A stretch of DNA of 64,000 bases, from NCBI GenBank assembly GCA_002353815.1, contig DEKK01000005.1, positions 1 through 64,000 of the forward strand, read 5' to 3'. The translations under genes and the position numbers were made by a program. Below are positions 29,106 to 38,856 of this stretch, piece by piece. Source of the DNA: Bifidobacteriaceae bacterium UBA2724 (GTDB taxonomy: Bacteria > Actinomycetota > Actinomycetes > Actinomycetales > Bifidobacteriaceae). How positions within the stretch are numbered: the stretch's first letter is position 1; every line of letters starts with the position of its first letter. The notes under the pieces were generated by a model. The model was not told the DNA's origin. It worked only from the letters and a program-made list of their open reading frames with translations, and ran no database searches.

Positions 29106-29399
29106 TCAGGAGAGCGAGGAAGCGAGGTCGGAATCGAGGGCGGACATGGATTCCTGAGCCTTGTTCAGGTATGCGACGACGCCCTCAAGACCCTGGACGG
29201 TCTGGGTCGCGCCGGAGTTGAACTGCTCATAGGCGGCCTGGAAGGCACCCGAGGCCTTGTCTGTCACGAAGCCGTCGGCCACGAGCTGGTCAACCTTGGC
29301 CTTGAGGTCGTTGAGGATGCTGATCAGATCCTGCTCGCCAGCCTGCAGAGAGCTGGAGGTCTCCTGCATCGCAGAATAATCAACAGCGAGATTTGCCAT
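29106..29399 (-). CDS. WXG100-family protein
   Basis: A 97-residue all-helical protein of ESAT-6/CFP-10 size. The turn between the two helices is ADGF (Asp42-Gly43-Phe44) in place of Trp-x-Gly, and the second helix carries the hydrophobic heptads FQAAYEQF and VQGLEGVVAYL. No signal peptide is present. WXG100 proteins are exported as dimers by the EccC system, so this is the signature substrate of the locus. AAAGGATAAGTGGTG precedes the start at 29399. Confidence 0.88.
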   Translation of the reverse strand: MANLAVDYSAMQETSSSLQAGEQDLISILNDLKAKVDQLVADGFVTDKASGAFQAAYEQFNSGATQTVQGLEGVVAYLNKAQESMSALDSDLASSLS

Positions 29400-29502
29400 A
29401 AGTCACCACTTATCCTTTCCAACTTGGTGGTGTGTGCCGAATCCCCATGGGTTTCGGCCATCCGCCGCGGCGCCTTGCCCCGGCGGATTCCGGGCCTGGG
29501 AA

Positions 29503-32500
29503 TCACTTCCCCAGCCCGGACAGGTAACGCCGACGGTGGATGAGCACCGCGACAACAATTGCAATGACCAGCAGCGCGAGGACCGAGGCGATGATGACGA
29601 CGAGCAGCACGTTGGTGTGTCGCTCGAGGTACTGCAGCGTCGTGGTGGCCACCACGACGCCGTCGTAGGTGGTCGTCGACACATTGCCTGCCAGGTCTTC
29701 GGTGCGGACGGTGATGGTGTGGGACGCGTTGTCGGCGCGAATCGTCGTGCTCGGACTCATGGACTCGACCTCATCGCCGGTCCACGTCCCGCGTTCCTTG
29801 CCATCGATGATAAGCGTCACCGACTTGATTCCCAGGTTGTCCTTGGAACCGATGCCGATCCGCTTGGAGTCGCAGACGTAGGTGCGGTTGGATTCGATGC
29901 CGACCGCCGAGGACTCGGGGGCCGTGCCGTCGACCGCGAACATGACCGTGGCGTCGCCGTCACGTGTCGCGTTCTTGTTCTTCATCGTGTTCTGCGACAG
30001 GTTGCCCGCAAGGTCGCGCGACGACAGCAGGACTCGGTAGTAGCCGTCCTTGCTGAACAGCGTTGCGGGAAGTGTGTAGGTGGTGCGGCTCCAGCCACGG
30101 TCGGTCGAGACGGCCGTCTTGTACTCCTTGGAGCCGAGCTTGCGCGAATCGGAGCCGTGAGCGACGGTGATCTCGGACCTGTTGGTGTCGAGGCCGCTCA
30201 CGTTGATTTCGGTGACCGTCACCGGCTGGGCCTGTTTGAGGTACGCGCCCCGCAGGGAGCCGGTCGCGCCTTCGAAGAAATAGGTGGACCCGAAGCGGTT
30301 GACCGAGAACCGGATGGTCTGGGTCGCGGTGTTGCCGGCCTTGTCGGCGAGCGTCGCCTGCAGCGTGTAGACGTCGTCGTTCGACAGCTCGTGGGGGAAG
30401 TCATCATAGCTTACGTACTGCGAGCCGTCGTCGGAATTGACAATCGACGATCCCAGGATGCCGGTCATGTCGCCGTCACGTGCGCCGACCATGGAGTAGG
30501 TGATCGTCTGTGCATCGATGTTGGTGTCGGTGAAGTCGATCGATGGGGCGACCGTGCCGTTGTAGGCAGTCTGGTCCTCGATGCCGCTCACGGTGATCAG
30601 CGGATTGGTTTCGTCGATGATGAACTCGCCTTCCGACACAGAGTTGGACACGTTGCCGGCCAGGTCGGTGACCGTGGCGTCCAGCGTGTAGCGGCCATCA
30701 GAAGAGAATGTGACGCTGTCGATCCAGACCGTGGAGTCGCTGGGTTTCGCGTCGGCATCCTTGCGCTCCCACATGCCCTGTGGCCCCTTGTCGGCCTCGC
30801 CGTCGAACGAGGTGTGCACGGCGGACGCGTCGCCGGTGTCGAGGTTGCGGTCGACGACCGCGAGCGTGGCGGTGCGGTCGGCGTTGTAATAGTTGCCGTT
30901 CCTCGCGTCGTTGTTGTCGAAGCTGAGCGTCAGCACCGGGCTGATGGTGTCGACTGTGAACTCGTCATCCACCGTGTCCGACGCGTTGCCCGCGATGTCG
31001 TTGAATCCCGCCTGGAGGGTCCAGTCGCCGTCGTTGCCGCAATCGAGCGTCAGCACCCAGTCGCCGTCGGCGTCCTGCGAGAAGTCCTTCGCGGTGTATC
31101 CGGCGGTCCTGTCATCGAGCGTCACGGTCACGATCACCCTGTCGGGGACGGCGGTCTGGAGCGCGTCGAAGGTGTTGTCGGTCACCGTGACCGTCGCCGT
31201 GCGGCCGGCCGCGTAGTACTTGCCGTTGCGCACGTCGTTGTTGTCGTATGCAATCGACAGCGTGGGCTTGGTGAAATCGGTGATCGCCGTCGTCACGTCC
31301 TCGAAGGGGTTGGACTGGTAGGACGACCCCCGGTCGTACTGGTTCAGCGCACCGGTGGTCTGGTAGTTGCCGGCCCTGTCTTCGATGTAGATCGAGGTCT
31401 TGGACAGGTCGAGGCGCTGGTCATCCTGGTTCAGCGTGAGGGTTATCGTGCCCGTCGCGTCATCCTGCGAGAAGGTCAGCCCCAGGTCGGAGGCATCGGC
31501 TTCCCCGCCGTCCTTGGTGTACGACACCGCATCCACGATGGTGCCTCCGTCATCCGCCTTGAATGCGAGCGTGCCGGCGTCCACACCCGAGACTCCATCG
31601 GTGACACCCTCGATGGTGATGGTGATGGCGCTGGGCGACGCATAGTAACCGCCGACCTTGGTGCCGCCCTTGGCGCTCACTGCGAGACGGCCAAACCGGG
31701 GACTTGTGCTGTCGTAGACGAACGCGGCGCCGGCTTTCGCAATCGCCATGTCCTTGTAGCGCGTGCCTGTCTGGTCGATGCCGTCGGTCGAAACCGCGCC
31801 GTCGCCGGACATCAGCACGGCGCCGTCGGCGATCGCATCATGCACCGCGGAGTCGCTCGTCACATCGATGGACGTGGCGCCCGCGTAGTACACGGCGACC
31901 GTGTAATCGCCTTCGGGGACCTTGCCGGCGTCGTCGCCCTTGGCCCCGACGGGAAGGCTGTAGACGCGCGTCCATGTGTCACCCGTCGTGTTCTTCCATG
32001 ACGTTTTGTCGTCCGAGGAATCCGCCGAGCCATCGCCGATCCCGTAATTGTACGTATCATCATCCAGCTCTTGCAGGGCCCAGGAGCCCTTCTGCGCCGC
32101 GGCCTCGCGCTGCCCGGCGAGAGTCTTGTTGACGAAGGTGAGGCGGTAGCCTTTGTAATCGCTTTTGTTGTTCTGCGGGAACAGAGGATCGACGACGGTG
32201 ACCGTGACTTTCAGGTTGCCGCGGTAGTACTGCCCAGTGCCGCTGCGGTCGTCGCCGCTGACCGTGACGCTGGTCCTGAGGCCCTTCTCAAGGGACACGA
32301 CGATGGCACCGACGTTGTCGCGCTTGGTCGAACCGGTCGAATCCAGATAGCTGTTGACCGCTTCGGCGAGCTGTGCACCGGCGTTGTCGGAGCCCAGGTG
32401 GTTGCCGGCATTGTCACGCGCCTCGATGGTGAATTCGTCAAGCCTGTACATGCCGCTGTCGCTGAGCGTGAGGTCGAAGCTTCCGTCGCTGTGGACGCCG

Positions 32501-35052
32501 TATGCGGAACCGTCGTCACCGACGTATGGCAGCATGACGGTCCTGGATTGGATTTTCTCGTTGCCGTTCATATAGCGAACCGCGGGGTACGTGACTTTCA
32601 GCATGGAGTCGCCGAACGCCTTCGTGTCGAGGCCGGAGGTCCCTTCCTGGTTCAGGCCGGTGAAATTTGCGTTCGCGGCGTCGGGGAACAGATCCTGCAC
32701 CTTGAGGGTGATCGTCGGCGCATCCTTCCCATACACCGGGTAGTACGACAGCGATTCCTCCTCGCCGCCGTCCGAGGTCACCGTGAGGCTCGAGATGTCG
32801 CCGCTCGCCTCAGGCAGCCGGGTTACCGACAGCGTGGGCCGGCTGGAGTCGACGACAAAACCGATGCCCGACCCCGCCGAAAGCCACGATGCCATGGGGG
32901 ACGTGCCGGCGGCCGCGCAGGAGGAATCCCCGAGGACGGTCACGCTGTAGTCGCCGTCACCAATCGAGTCGTCGCCGTCGCTCGAAATCGTGCACGAATA
33001 CGATCCGTCGCCGTCGGAACCTCCGGTGGTCCAGTCGTTCGTGCCGGTGCAGACCTGTTTCGACGTCTTTCTCGTGAGGTCGTTGAGACCGATCAGGGAG
33101 ACGGCCGTGCCATTCGTGGACGAGGACATGCCCATCTCCTGCCGCACCGATTCGCGGAACGCGGCTTTGAGCGCATCATCCGTCGAACCGTCGACGAAAT
33201 TCTCGGCGAGATTCACCGTCAGGTTCTTCGACGAGGTGTAGTTCCCGCTGGAGGCCTGGAAGTACTTGCCGTCGTCGTATCCGACACGGACGTCGAGCGA
33301 AGCCTGGCCGTGGCTTCCCACCGTGATGGAGTCCAGGGCAGAGCCGTCGGAATCCTTCGCCGACGAGACGCGGCTCGAATTGCCGTGGGTGTCTTCGATG
33401 CTCAGATGGATGCCGTCGCCGCTGTCATCGAAGCGCAGCTTCTTGCCGCCTTTGACCGTCACCACGGCGTAGATGGTCTGTGCCGGGCTTCCAGCCGCCG
33501 CGGGGCATCCCTGCATGGGGCTGGCGCTCTGGTTGACGTAAACCCCGTCGGGATTGGCGGAATCCCCGAGCACCGACATGACCGTCAGGGGCGTCGATTC
33601 ATCCGTGGCGACGATTCCGAAGCACAGGGACCCGTCCGATGCGAAGACGTCGGACGTGCCGATGTCGTCCGCATAGGCGCTCACGGTGGATTTGTGGCCG
33701 AGATAGGTCACCGACTCCACGGAGGGCGGAGTCTTGTCGAAATCGAAGATGAGCGGATGGCTGGCCAGCTTGTCGGAAGTCGTGTCAGAGATGGAGCCGG
33801 ATGTCACGATGCCGCCGTCGACGGTCTTGAGGTTGTACAACGTGACGTTCTTTTTCTGGTTGACCTGGACCGTGCATTCCACGCTGCCGTTGTCAACGGC
33901 GACGGCACCGTACTGCGCCGCGCTCGAGGATTTCTGCACGGTGCACAGCGGCGAAAGGTTGGTGGAATCGGCAGACGAATATGCGATCGGATAGCCACTC
34001 GTCTCATTCTTGCCTGCCAGGTTCTGCAGCACCGCGACCTTGTACGGCAGGGTGCCGTCGCCATCGAATCTCAGCGTGATGTCACTCGGCACCGTCGTGG
34101 CGCCCGCACCATCCGGCGGGAGCGGCTGGAACTTCGAGGCGTCGGTCATCTCAGCCATGCGATACGACAGGCTGATGTCGCTTTCCTCCGTGTCGAAGGC
34201 GAAGGTCTTGGGGACGTTGTCCAGCGGAAGCCGGACGTCGCTGGCATTCCCACCGTCGGAGGCGGCGAACTCGATCTGCGCGTTCTCCAACGAGACCACC
34301 GTGCCGTCGGCGGTCTTGTCGCCGCCGTCGCCGTTCGCATCACCCAGCGTGACGACGTAATAGCGCAGATCGGTCTGGGGATCCGCGGCGGACTGGTCGA
34401 GGTAGGATTCAACGGCCGTTGCTTTCGCCGCGAGCGTCTGGGACTTGGCGAGGATGTCGCTCAGCGTATCGCCGGAACCACCGTCGCCGTCCGCCGCGGA
34501 TGACGAAGCGATGGGTTGCATCGTGAGGGAATGCGTGGTGTTGTCAGCGCCGGTATACATGAATGTCGCGTTTTGCGAATCGCCTGAGAAACCGTCACCG
34601 AATGCGACGCTGACCACGATGGAGCGCGGGCCGGTGACGACCGCGGTCATATCGCGGTTCGCGTTCTTCGCGGAGTCCGGTTCGAATTCGAAGTCGGTCA
34701 GGTCGTTCGCCGGATCGTCCCAGGTGCCAGCGGCGGCCTTGGAGCCATCGGTCTTGGTGTCATCGGTCTTAGTGCCATCGGCGTTTGCGGCGTGAGATGC
34801 ATCGGAGCCGTCCGCAGCGGCCCCCAGGTAGACGGCGCGGACCGTGGCGGAGGAATCGAGCTCGACGGTATTGCCGTAGATGGTCCCCAGTCCGTTGCCG
34901 AATCCATCGGCGGGAATGGGGGAATCCGCCGTGGCCGAAGCCGATGGAACGGAGAGCGGCGCGTTTGCCGCGAATGCCACGATGCATGCCAGGGATGCGA
35001 TGGCAACGCACAGGGCCGCCACGGCGCAACGCAAAGTATTCTGCAGTTTCAT
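29503..35052 (-). CDS. Giant secreted Ig-like surface protein with C-terminal anchor
   Basis: A 1849-residue exported protein. It has a signal peptide (residues 1-40, ending about SASATA), many beta-sandwich modules and a single C-terminal transmembrane helix (VLLVVIIASVLALLVIAIVVAVLI) with a short basic tail RRRYLSGLGK. At least five modules show the bacterial Ig-like pattern YY-x-TVTVTD, for example GKYYAAGRTATVTVTDNTFD and GNYYNADRTATLAVVDRNLD, each followed by DxAGN. The last modules contain DLAGN and EDLAGN repeats. It is embedded between the kinase pair and the WXG100 gene, overlapping its upstream neighbour by four bases. It may be a periplasmic scaffold, adhesin or channel replacement of the secretion system; the role is inferred. 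Confidence 0.85.
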   Translation of the reverse strand: MKLQNTLRCAVAALCVAIASLACIVAFAANAPLSVPSASATADSPIPADGFGNGLGTIYGNTVELDSSATVRAVYLGAAADGSDASHAANADGTKTDDTKTDGSKAAAGTWDDPANDLTDFEFEPDSAKNANRDMTAVVTGPRSIVVSVAFGDGFSGDSQNATFMYTGADNTTHSLTMQPIASSSAADGDGGSGDTLSDILAKSQTLAAKATAVESYLDQSAADPQTDLRYYVVTLGDANGDGGDKTADGTVVSLENAQIEFAASDGGNASDVRLPLDNVPKTFAFDTEESDISLSYRMAEMTDASKFQPLPPDGAGATTVPSDITLRFDGDGTLPYKVAVLQNLAGKNETSGYPIAYSSADSTNLSPLCTVQKSSSAAQYGAVAVDNGSVECTVQVNQKKNVTLYNLKTVDGGIVTSGSISDTTSDKLASHPLIFDFDKTPPSVESVTYLGHKSTVSAYADDIGTSDVFASDGSLCFGIVATDESTPLTVMSVLGDSANPDGVYVNQSASPMQGCPAAAGSPAQTIYAVVTVKGGKKLRFDDSGDGIHLSIEDTHGNSSRVSSAKDSDGSALDSITVGSHGQASLDVRVGYDDGKYFQASSGNYTSSKNLTVNLAENFVDGSTDDALKAAFRESVRQEMGMSSSTNGTAVSLIGLNDLTRKTSKQVCTGTNDWTTGGSDGDGSYSCTISSDGDDSIGDGDYSVTVLGDSSCAAAGTSPMASWLSAGSGIGFVVDSSRPTLSVTRLPEASGDISSLTVTSDGGEEESLSYYPVYGKDAPTITLKVQDLFPDAANANFTGLNQEGTSGLDTKAFGDSMLKVTYPAVRYMNGNEKIQSRTVMLPYVGDDGSAYGVHSDGSFDLTLSDSGMYRLDEFTIEARDNAGNHLGSDNAGAQLAEAVNSYLDSTGSTKRDNVGAIVVSLEKGLRTSVTVSGDDRSGTGQYYRGNLKVTVTVVDPLFPQNNKSDYKGYRLTFVNKTLAGQREAAAQKGSWALQELDDDTYNYGIGDGSADSSDDKTSWKNTTGDTWTRVYSLPVGAKGDDAGKVPEGDYTVAVYYAGATSIDVTSDSAVHDAIADGAVLMSGDGAVSTDGIDQTGTRYKDMAIAKAGAAFVYDSTSPRFGRLAVSAKGGTKVGGYYASPSAITITIEGVTDGVSGVDAGTLAFKADDGGTIVDAVSYTKDGGEADASDLGLTFSQDDATGTITLTLNQDDQRLDLSKTSIYIEDRAGNYQTTGALNQYDRGSSYQSNPFEDVTTAITDFTKPTLSIAYDNNDVRNGKYYAAGRTATVTVTDNTFDALQTAVPDRVIVTVTLDDRTAGYTAKDFSQDADGDWVLTLDCGNDGDWTLQAGFNDIAGNASDTVDDEFTVDTISPVLTLSFDNNDARNGNYYNADRTATLAVVDRNLDTGDASAVHTSFDGEADKGPQGMWERKDADAKPSDSTVWIDSVTFSSDGRYTLDATVTDLAGNVSNSVSEGEFIIDETNPLITVSGIEDQTAYNGTVAPSIDFTDTNIDAQTITYSMVGARDGDMTGILGSSIVNSDDGSQYVSYDDFPHELSNDDVYTLQATLADKAGNTATQTIRFSVNRFGSTYFFEGATGSLRGAYLKQAQPVTVTEINVSGLDTNRSEITVAHGSDSRKLGSKEYKTAVSTDRGWSRTTYTLPATLFSKDGYYRVLLSSRDLAGNLSQNTMKNKNATRDGDATVMFAVDGTAPESSAVGIESNRTYVCDSKRIGIGSKDNLGIKSVTLIIDGKERGTWTGDEVESMSPSTTIRADNASHTITVRTEDLAGNVSTTTYDGVVVATTTLQYLERHTNVLLVVIIASVLALLVIAIVVAVLIHRRRYLSGLGK

Positions 35053-36041
35053 TTCCTCGTGCTTCCTTCCGACTGGGATGCCAAGACCGTGGGTGCATCC
35101 GGCTCGTCGTCCATGGGATCGTTCTCTGCACCGTCCGCCATGTCAGGCAGAGACCGGGCAGGCAGAGGGTTCGTCGCGAGACCCGTCAAGTGCAGCGGCT
35201 CCGGTGAGACCGGGGAATCCGCCGAAGGCCGCGATGCCGCCGCATGGTGCGTGGGCTTCTTGAGCACTGTGGGCGCATCATCAATGTCAGTGACGTCGGA
35301 TCCGGCAGCCCTGGTCTCGTCACCGTCATCAAGACCAACGCGACCGTCGAGATCGTCGGAGCCAGAGCCCGAGCACCGGTTCCGCGATGGCTGATCCGCC
35401 GCCTTGAACACCGTGGGGGCATTGTCGGCATCGTCCGTTCCGATGCCATCGTGCGACGTGGATTCCTCCGGCGATGCTAAACCATGGAACGGCCGCCCGT
35501 CGTGGGATGTCGGGCCGGCCAACACGGTGGCTCCGTCATCCGGATCCCCAGCGTCGCCGCCGGCCGCCTGGGTGAGGGAACGCACTATGGCGTCGAAGTC
35601 GCTGGAATACGCAGGCTCGTTTTCGAGCTTCGCGACCTTCCACGCAAGCTCGCGGCGCCGGTCTGAGTCGGCCTTGTCACGCTTGGCCCCGGATGCGGCA
35701 GCCGTTGCGCCGCCCGTCAGAACGGTGGGAACCGCCCCGTCGTCGGAATCGTCACCGGACACATCATTGAATCGCATCTCGCCGGTGCCGGAGTCGGCGT
35801 CATCGGACACGACCCAGTTGATCTCGACGTTGGAATCCTCCCCCCTGGGCACTGGGTTGAGCCAGGTCCCCACCCTGCTGGAGCGCAGTTTCTGGATTTC
35901 GCTGGCGGCATCGGCGCCCGACAGCACCAGTTTGGCCTGTTTGATGCGCAGCGCTTTGTAAACGATGATCGCGACTATCGCGAAGACCACCGAGAGCGCG
36001 GCGCACACGACGGTGAGGATCCTCCACATCTCCAGTGTCAT
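35049..36041 (-). CDS. Membrane protein with repeated PTVL-type Thr motifs
   Basis: A 330-residue protein with one N-terminal transmembrane helix (about residues 8-30) and an acidic, low-complexity cytoplasmic or external region. It contains at least five copies of a short Thr motif preceded by acidic residues: AVPTVL, GATVLAG, NAPTVFKA, DAPTVLKK and DAPTVLAS. Such repeated pThr-like sites next to a Ser/Thr kinase and an FHA protein suggest a phosphorylated scaffold; this is inference. Its start overlaps the kinase stop by four bases and its stop overlaps the giant protein start by four bases. Confidence 0.75.
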   Translation of the reverse strand: MTLEMWRILTVVCAALSVVFAIVAIIVYKALRIKQAKLVLSGADAASEIQKLRSSRVGTWLNPVPRGEDSNVEINWVVSDDADSGTGEMRFNDVSGDDSDDGAVPTVLTGGATAAASGAKRDKADSDRRRELAWKVAKLENEPAYSSDFDAIVRSLTQAAGGDAGDPDDGATVLAGPTSHDGRPFHGLASPEESTSHDGIGTDDADNAPTVFKAADQPSRNRCSGSGSDDLDGRVGLDDGDETRAAGSDVTDIDDAPTVLKKPTHHAAASRPSADSPVSPEPLHLTGLATNPLPARSLPDMADGAENDPMDDEPDAPTVLASQSEGSTRK

Positions 36042-37747
36042 TGCTCGCTCCCCTCGACATCGGTGAAAGCGTCTTCAATGGCGGTGTCGGCGTTGTCTGC
36101 CGTCGCCAGCACATCGGACCGGGTCTTGTCTTCGTTGTCGTTGTGGGTCTGCGTGTTCTGGGCCAGCGCGCGGGCGCTCTTGGCAAGGGCCTCCATGCTC
36201 TTCTGGTCCACGCCGTCGGAACGGAACGACCGCGGATACACAACCAGCGCGTTGAGGGTCATCTCGGCGATGCCCAGGCGCACCACGGGGTTGTCTTCGT
36301 TCTCGGCAACGCCCATGAGCTCGACCATGTGGTCGAAATGCGGCTTGTAGCTTCCGGCGTCCTCGCCCTGGTTGATCTTGGACACGATCTGCGTCTGGAA
36401 GTCCGCGATTTCGGAATAGATCTTGGCGTTGGCGCAATCGTCGAACGACTCGATCTCGGCGGCGTCATGCATCCACGGCGAGGCGGCGCGCACGCGCAGG
36501 TCGTCCAGGGACTGGCTGCCCGCGCCCGTCGGCTGGTAGAAGTACCAATACAGCAGCCCGGTCTTGTATGCGAGCTCGCCCCATTCGACGTTCTTGGTGT
36601 CCTTGAGCTCTTGGTAGTGCTCCGTCAGGACGCTGTTGAGGGTTTCCTCCTCGTCATCGGTGAACTTGCCATCCGCCTCGTACCGTGCAATCAGACCCTC
36701 GTATGCGGACGGGTCGCCGGGTCGGATCTCGATGGCCTTGAGATAGGAGTCCTCGGACTGTGCATCGTCGGCGCTCTGCCGGGCGACGTTCATCCACAGG
36801 TTGAAATCCTGCCGCCGGGTGACCGCCGCGGCTACCGCGCTGCCGCACGCGGCGAGCGCGAACACGATGGACGCGACGACCATGCTGCGGAAGATGACGA
36901 TGTTGCGGCTGAACACTCTGCGATGGGCGGCGTCGCGCTCACGGTAGTTGCGCAGCGCGTAGGTCATCTCGGCGCAGTTGTCGTAACGCTTCTCCGGCTT
37001 GGCCTGGGTGGCCTTGGTGATGATTTCTTCGAGGCCTTGGGAAAACTCGTCGTTGATCTTGCGGATCGGCACCATTTTCTGCGTGTGTGGATTGATACCC
37101 GTGAGCAGATAGAACATGGTGACGCCGAGAGCGTAGACATCGGTGCGGTCGTCGATGGTGCCGTCCTCTTCGAACTGCTCGGGGGCGCCGAAACCGGGCG
37201 TGCCGAGAGGCCGCGGGTCGCCGTGGAGCTTGCGACGGTCGGTCTTGTCGTCCGGGATCTCCCGCGCAATGCCGAAATCGATGAGCCTGATCGCCCCTTC
37301 CTGCGTCAGCATGATGTTCGATGGCTTCACGTCACGATAGATGATGCGCGGATTGCGGCGGTGCAGATAATCAAGGATGTCGCACAGCTGGATCGCCCAG
37401 TCGACCACCCTGTTTTCAGATTGGGGGCCTTCCTTCGCCAGGACCGACGACAGTGTGCGCCCCTCCACGTAATCCATGAGCACGTAGAGCATGCCATGGT
37501 CTTGGAACAGGTCCACGATGCGGGGAATGGCCGGATGGCTGACGCCCTTGAGCAGATTCGCTTCATTGGTGAGGCTTTCGATGACCAATGCACGCTGCTC
37601 TGGATCAAGGATGTTGCTGATTTCCTTGAGAGCCCATCGCTTGTTGAGCTTGGTGTCCACGGCAAGATACACGGTGGACATGCCACCGTGCCCGACTTCG
37701 GCGCAGATCCGATAACGGTTCGCTACCACTTGCCCAACACTGCCCAT
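36038..37747 (-). CDS. Transmembrane Ser/Thr protein kinase (PknB-like)
   Basis: A protein of about 569 residues with an N-terminal Hanks-type kinase domain: GHGGMSTVYLA loop, ALKEI lysine, YRDVKPSNIML catalytic loop (Tyr instead of the usual His), DFGIARE and GTPGFGAPEQF. A transmembrane helix follows at about residue 290 (SMVVASIVFALAACGSAVAAAV). The C-terminal 260 residues look helical and TPR-like, probably extracytoplasmic, and lack PASTA repeats. The start is uncertain: ATG at 37747 or GTG at 37759. As first gene of the locus it is the likely regulator of secretion through phosphorylation of the neighbour at 35049-36041. Confidence 0.9.
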   Translation of the reverse strand: MGSVGQVVANRYRICAEVGHGGMSTVYLAVDTKLNKRWALKEISNILDPEQRALVIESLTNEANLLKGVSHPAIPRIVDLFQDHGMLYVLMDYVEGRTLSSVLAKEGPQSENRVVDWAIQLCDILDYLHRRNPRIIYRDVKPSNIMLTQEGAIRLIDFGIAREIPDDKTDRRKLHGDPRPLGTPGFGAPEQFEEDGTIDDRTDVYALGVTMFYLLTGINPHTQKMVPIRKINDEFSQGLEEIITKATQAKPEKRYDNCAEMTYALRNYRERDAAHRRVFSRNIVIFRSMVVASIVFALAACGSAVAAAVTRRQDFNLWMNVARQSADDAQSEDSYLKAIEIRPGDPSAYEGLIARYEADGKFTDDEEETLNSVLTEHYQELKDTKNVEWGELAYKTGLLYWYFYQPTGAGSQSLDDLRVRAASPWMHDAAEIESFDDCANAKIYSEIADFQTQIVSKINQGEDAGSYKPHFDHMVELMGVAENEDNPVVRLGIAEMTLNALVVYPRSFRSDGVDQKSMEALAKSARALAQNTQTHNDNEDKTRSDVLATADNADTAIEDAFTDVEGSEQ

Positions 37748-37759
37748 AGAAGAATCCAC

Positions 37760-38137
37760 TCTCTCACATGGCGTTTCATTAACTCTCTCTGCGCATAGTT
37801 TATTACATCAGCAATGACATTGCGCTTCAGCTACTCACACATATTTATGTTTCTCATATTCATTCAACCGTTTTCTCAAGATTGTCACCGTTTCGACGGG
37901 TCCGTGGGGTCAGCGTGAATTCATTCCGGGTTCGGAAAGAGTTTCTTTCTGACAACGGGCGGTACTCCCAGTTCACTTTCCATACACTTCGTTCATGGCA
38001 CAGTTCATCTCATTCCTCTTGCGAAAGGCCCCGGGCGGGGCAATGCCGTCCCCGGATCATCCTTCCCGCCCATCTCCGCGAAGCAGCGGCACGGGCACGA
38101 AGCGCTCCCCATCCCTTCGCACCGCTGCCGCCCCCAT
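37760..38137. promoter_or_regulatory. Upstream region of the secretion locus
   Basis: About 380 bp between the kinase and the ssb-like gene, both on the minus strand. The 110 bp next to the kinase are clearly AT-rich and must contain the promoter of the secretion locus; no single -10/-35 pair was decisive. A GCCCC/GGGGC palindrome at 38028-38041 may end the ssb-like transcript but has only a short T-run. Confidence 0.45.
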
Positions 38138-38704
38138 CTAGAATCGCGCGGCGGAGAACTCGCTTTCCTCTTCCTCCGCACCCGCCGCAGAATCCACATC
38201 CGCGTCATGCGGAACATCAGGGCCTCCATCCTCCGGGTCCTCCCCTTCCGTACCGTCCGCCGCGGCAACGCGGGAGCTGTTCCGCCCGGCTTCGGCGGAA
38301 GAGCCCTCGGCTCCTTCCGCATGTCCTTCGTTCGGCATCCGGCGTTCGAAACGCGCCACTCCCCTGCACAGATCATGTCCGACCGCCTGGGCTTCGATGC
38401 ACAACGTGGTTCGTGCGTTCCCCTCCTTGTCTTTCCACGAGTTCGACACCAACTGGCCATTGACCACCACTGGGTCGCCGCAGGCAATCGAATCCTTCAC
38501 GTTCTGTGCAAGCTGGCGATAAGAACGCACCGACATCCACGTCGTCGGCAGATCCTCCCACTTGCCGTTCTTGCGGTTGAAGTATCGGCGCGTGCTCGCC
38601 AGGCGAAACACGCAACACGGCACCTTGCCCTCGGCGCTGACCATCTTGGGGTCCGCCCCCACATATCCCGTCACCGTCACAGTGCTCTGCTGAGTCATGT
38701 CCAT
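38138..38704 (-). CDS. ssb: Single-stranded DNA-binding protein
   Basis: A 188-residue SSB-family protein. The OB fold covers residues 5-115: VTVTGYVGADPKM, FRLASTRRYFNRKNGKWEDLPTTWMSVRSY and VVVNGQLVSNSW are typical. The tail is acidic and long, ending EEEESEFSAARF rather than the usual DDDIPF tip, so the C-terminal protein-interaction tip is altered. Start 38704 or 38698; AAGGA lies upstream. The tail difference suggests a second, specialised SSB copy rather than the replicative one, an inference. Confidence 0.85.
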   Translation of the reverse strand: MDMTQQSTVTVTGYVGADPKMVSAEGKVPCCVFRLASTRRYFNRKNGKWEDLPTTWMSVRSYRQLAQNVKDSIACGDPVVVNGQLVSNSWKDKEGNARTTLCIEAQAVGHDLCRGVARFERRMPNEGHAEGAEGSSAEAGRNSSRVAAADGTEGEDPEDGGPDVPHDADVDSAAGAEEEESEFSAARF

Positions 38705-38856
38705 TCCTTTCCTTGAGACGTTTCAGTAGGCTTCGGCGGCGGGTGCGATGCTCTCTGCCGCCGAAGTGATACCCACTATCGCGCGTCGCGTCGCAGCAGA
38801 TCGCCCGTTTTTGCAAATGTGTATAAGTGAGGGGGTCTCAGGGTGCTTTCACGAAG

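Noticed and set aside
29434..34503. Two very long plus-strand open frames antisense to the giant Ig-like gene
   Set aside because: They arise from GC codon bias opposite a long gene; the protein sequences are Arg/Val/Gly-rich without domains, while the minus-strand frame has signal peptide, Ig modules and membrane anchor.
23599..37747. PFNA-type kinase/Fn3/AAA cluster known from bifidobacteria
   Set aside because: A kinase and FHA gene are shared, but no MoxR-type AAA ATPase, DUF58, transglutaminase or PrpC phosphatase gene is present; an EccC ATPase and WXG100 gene are instead.
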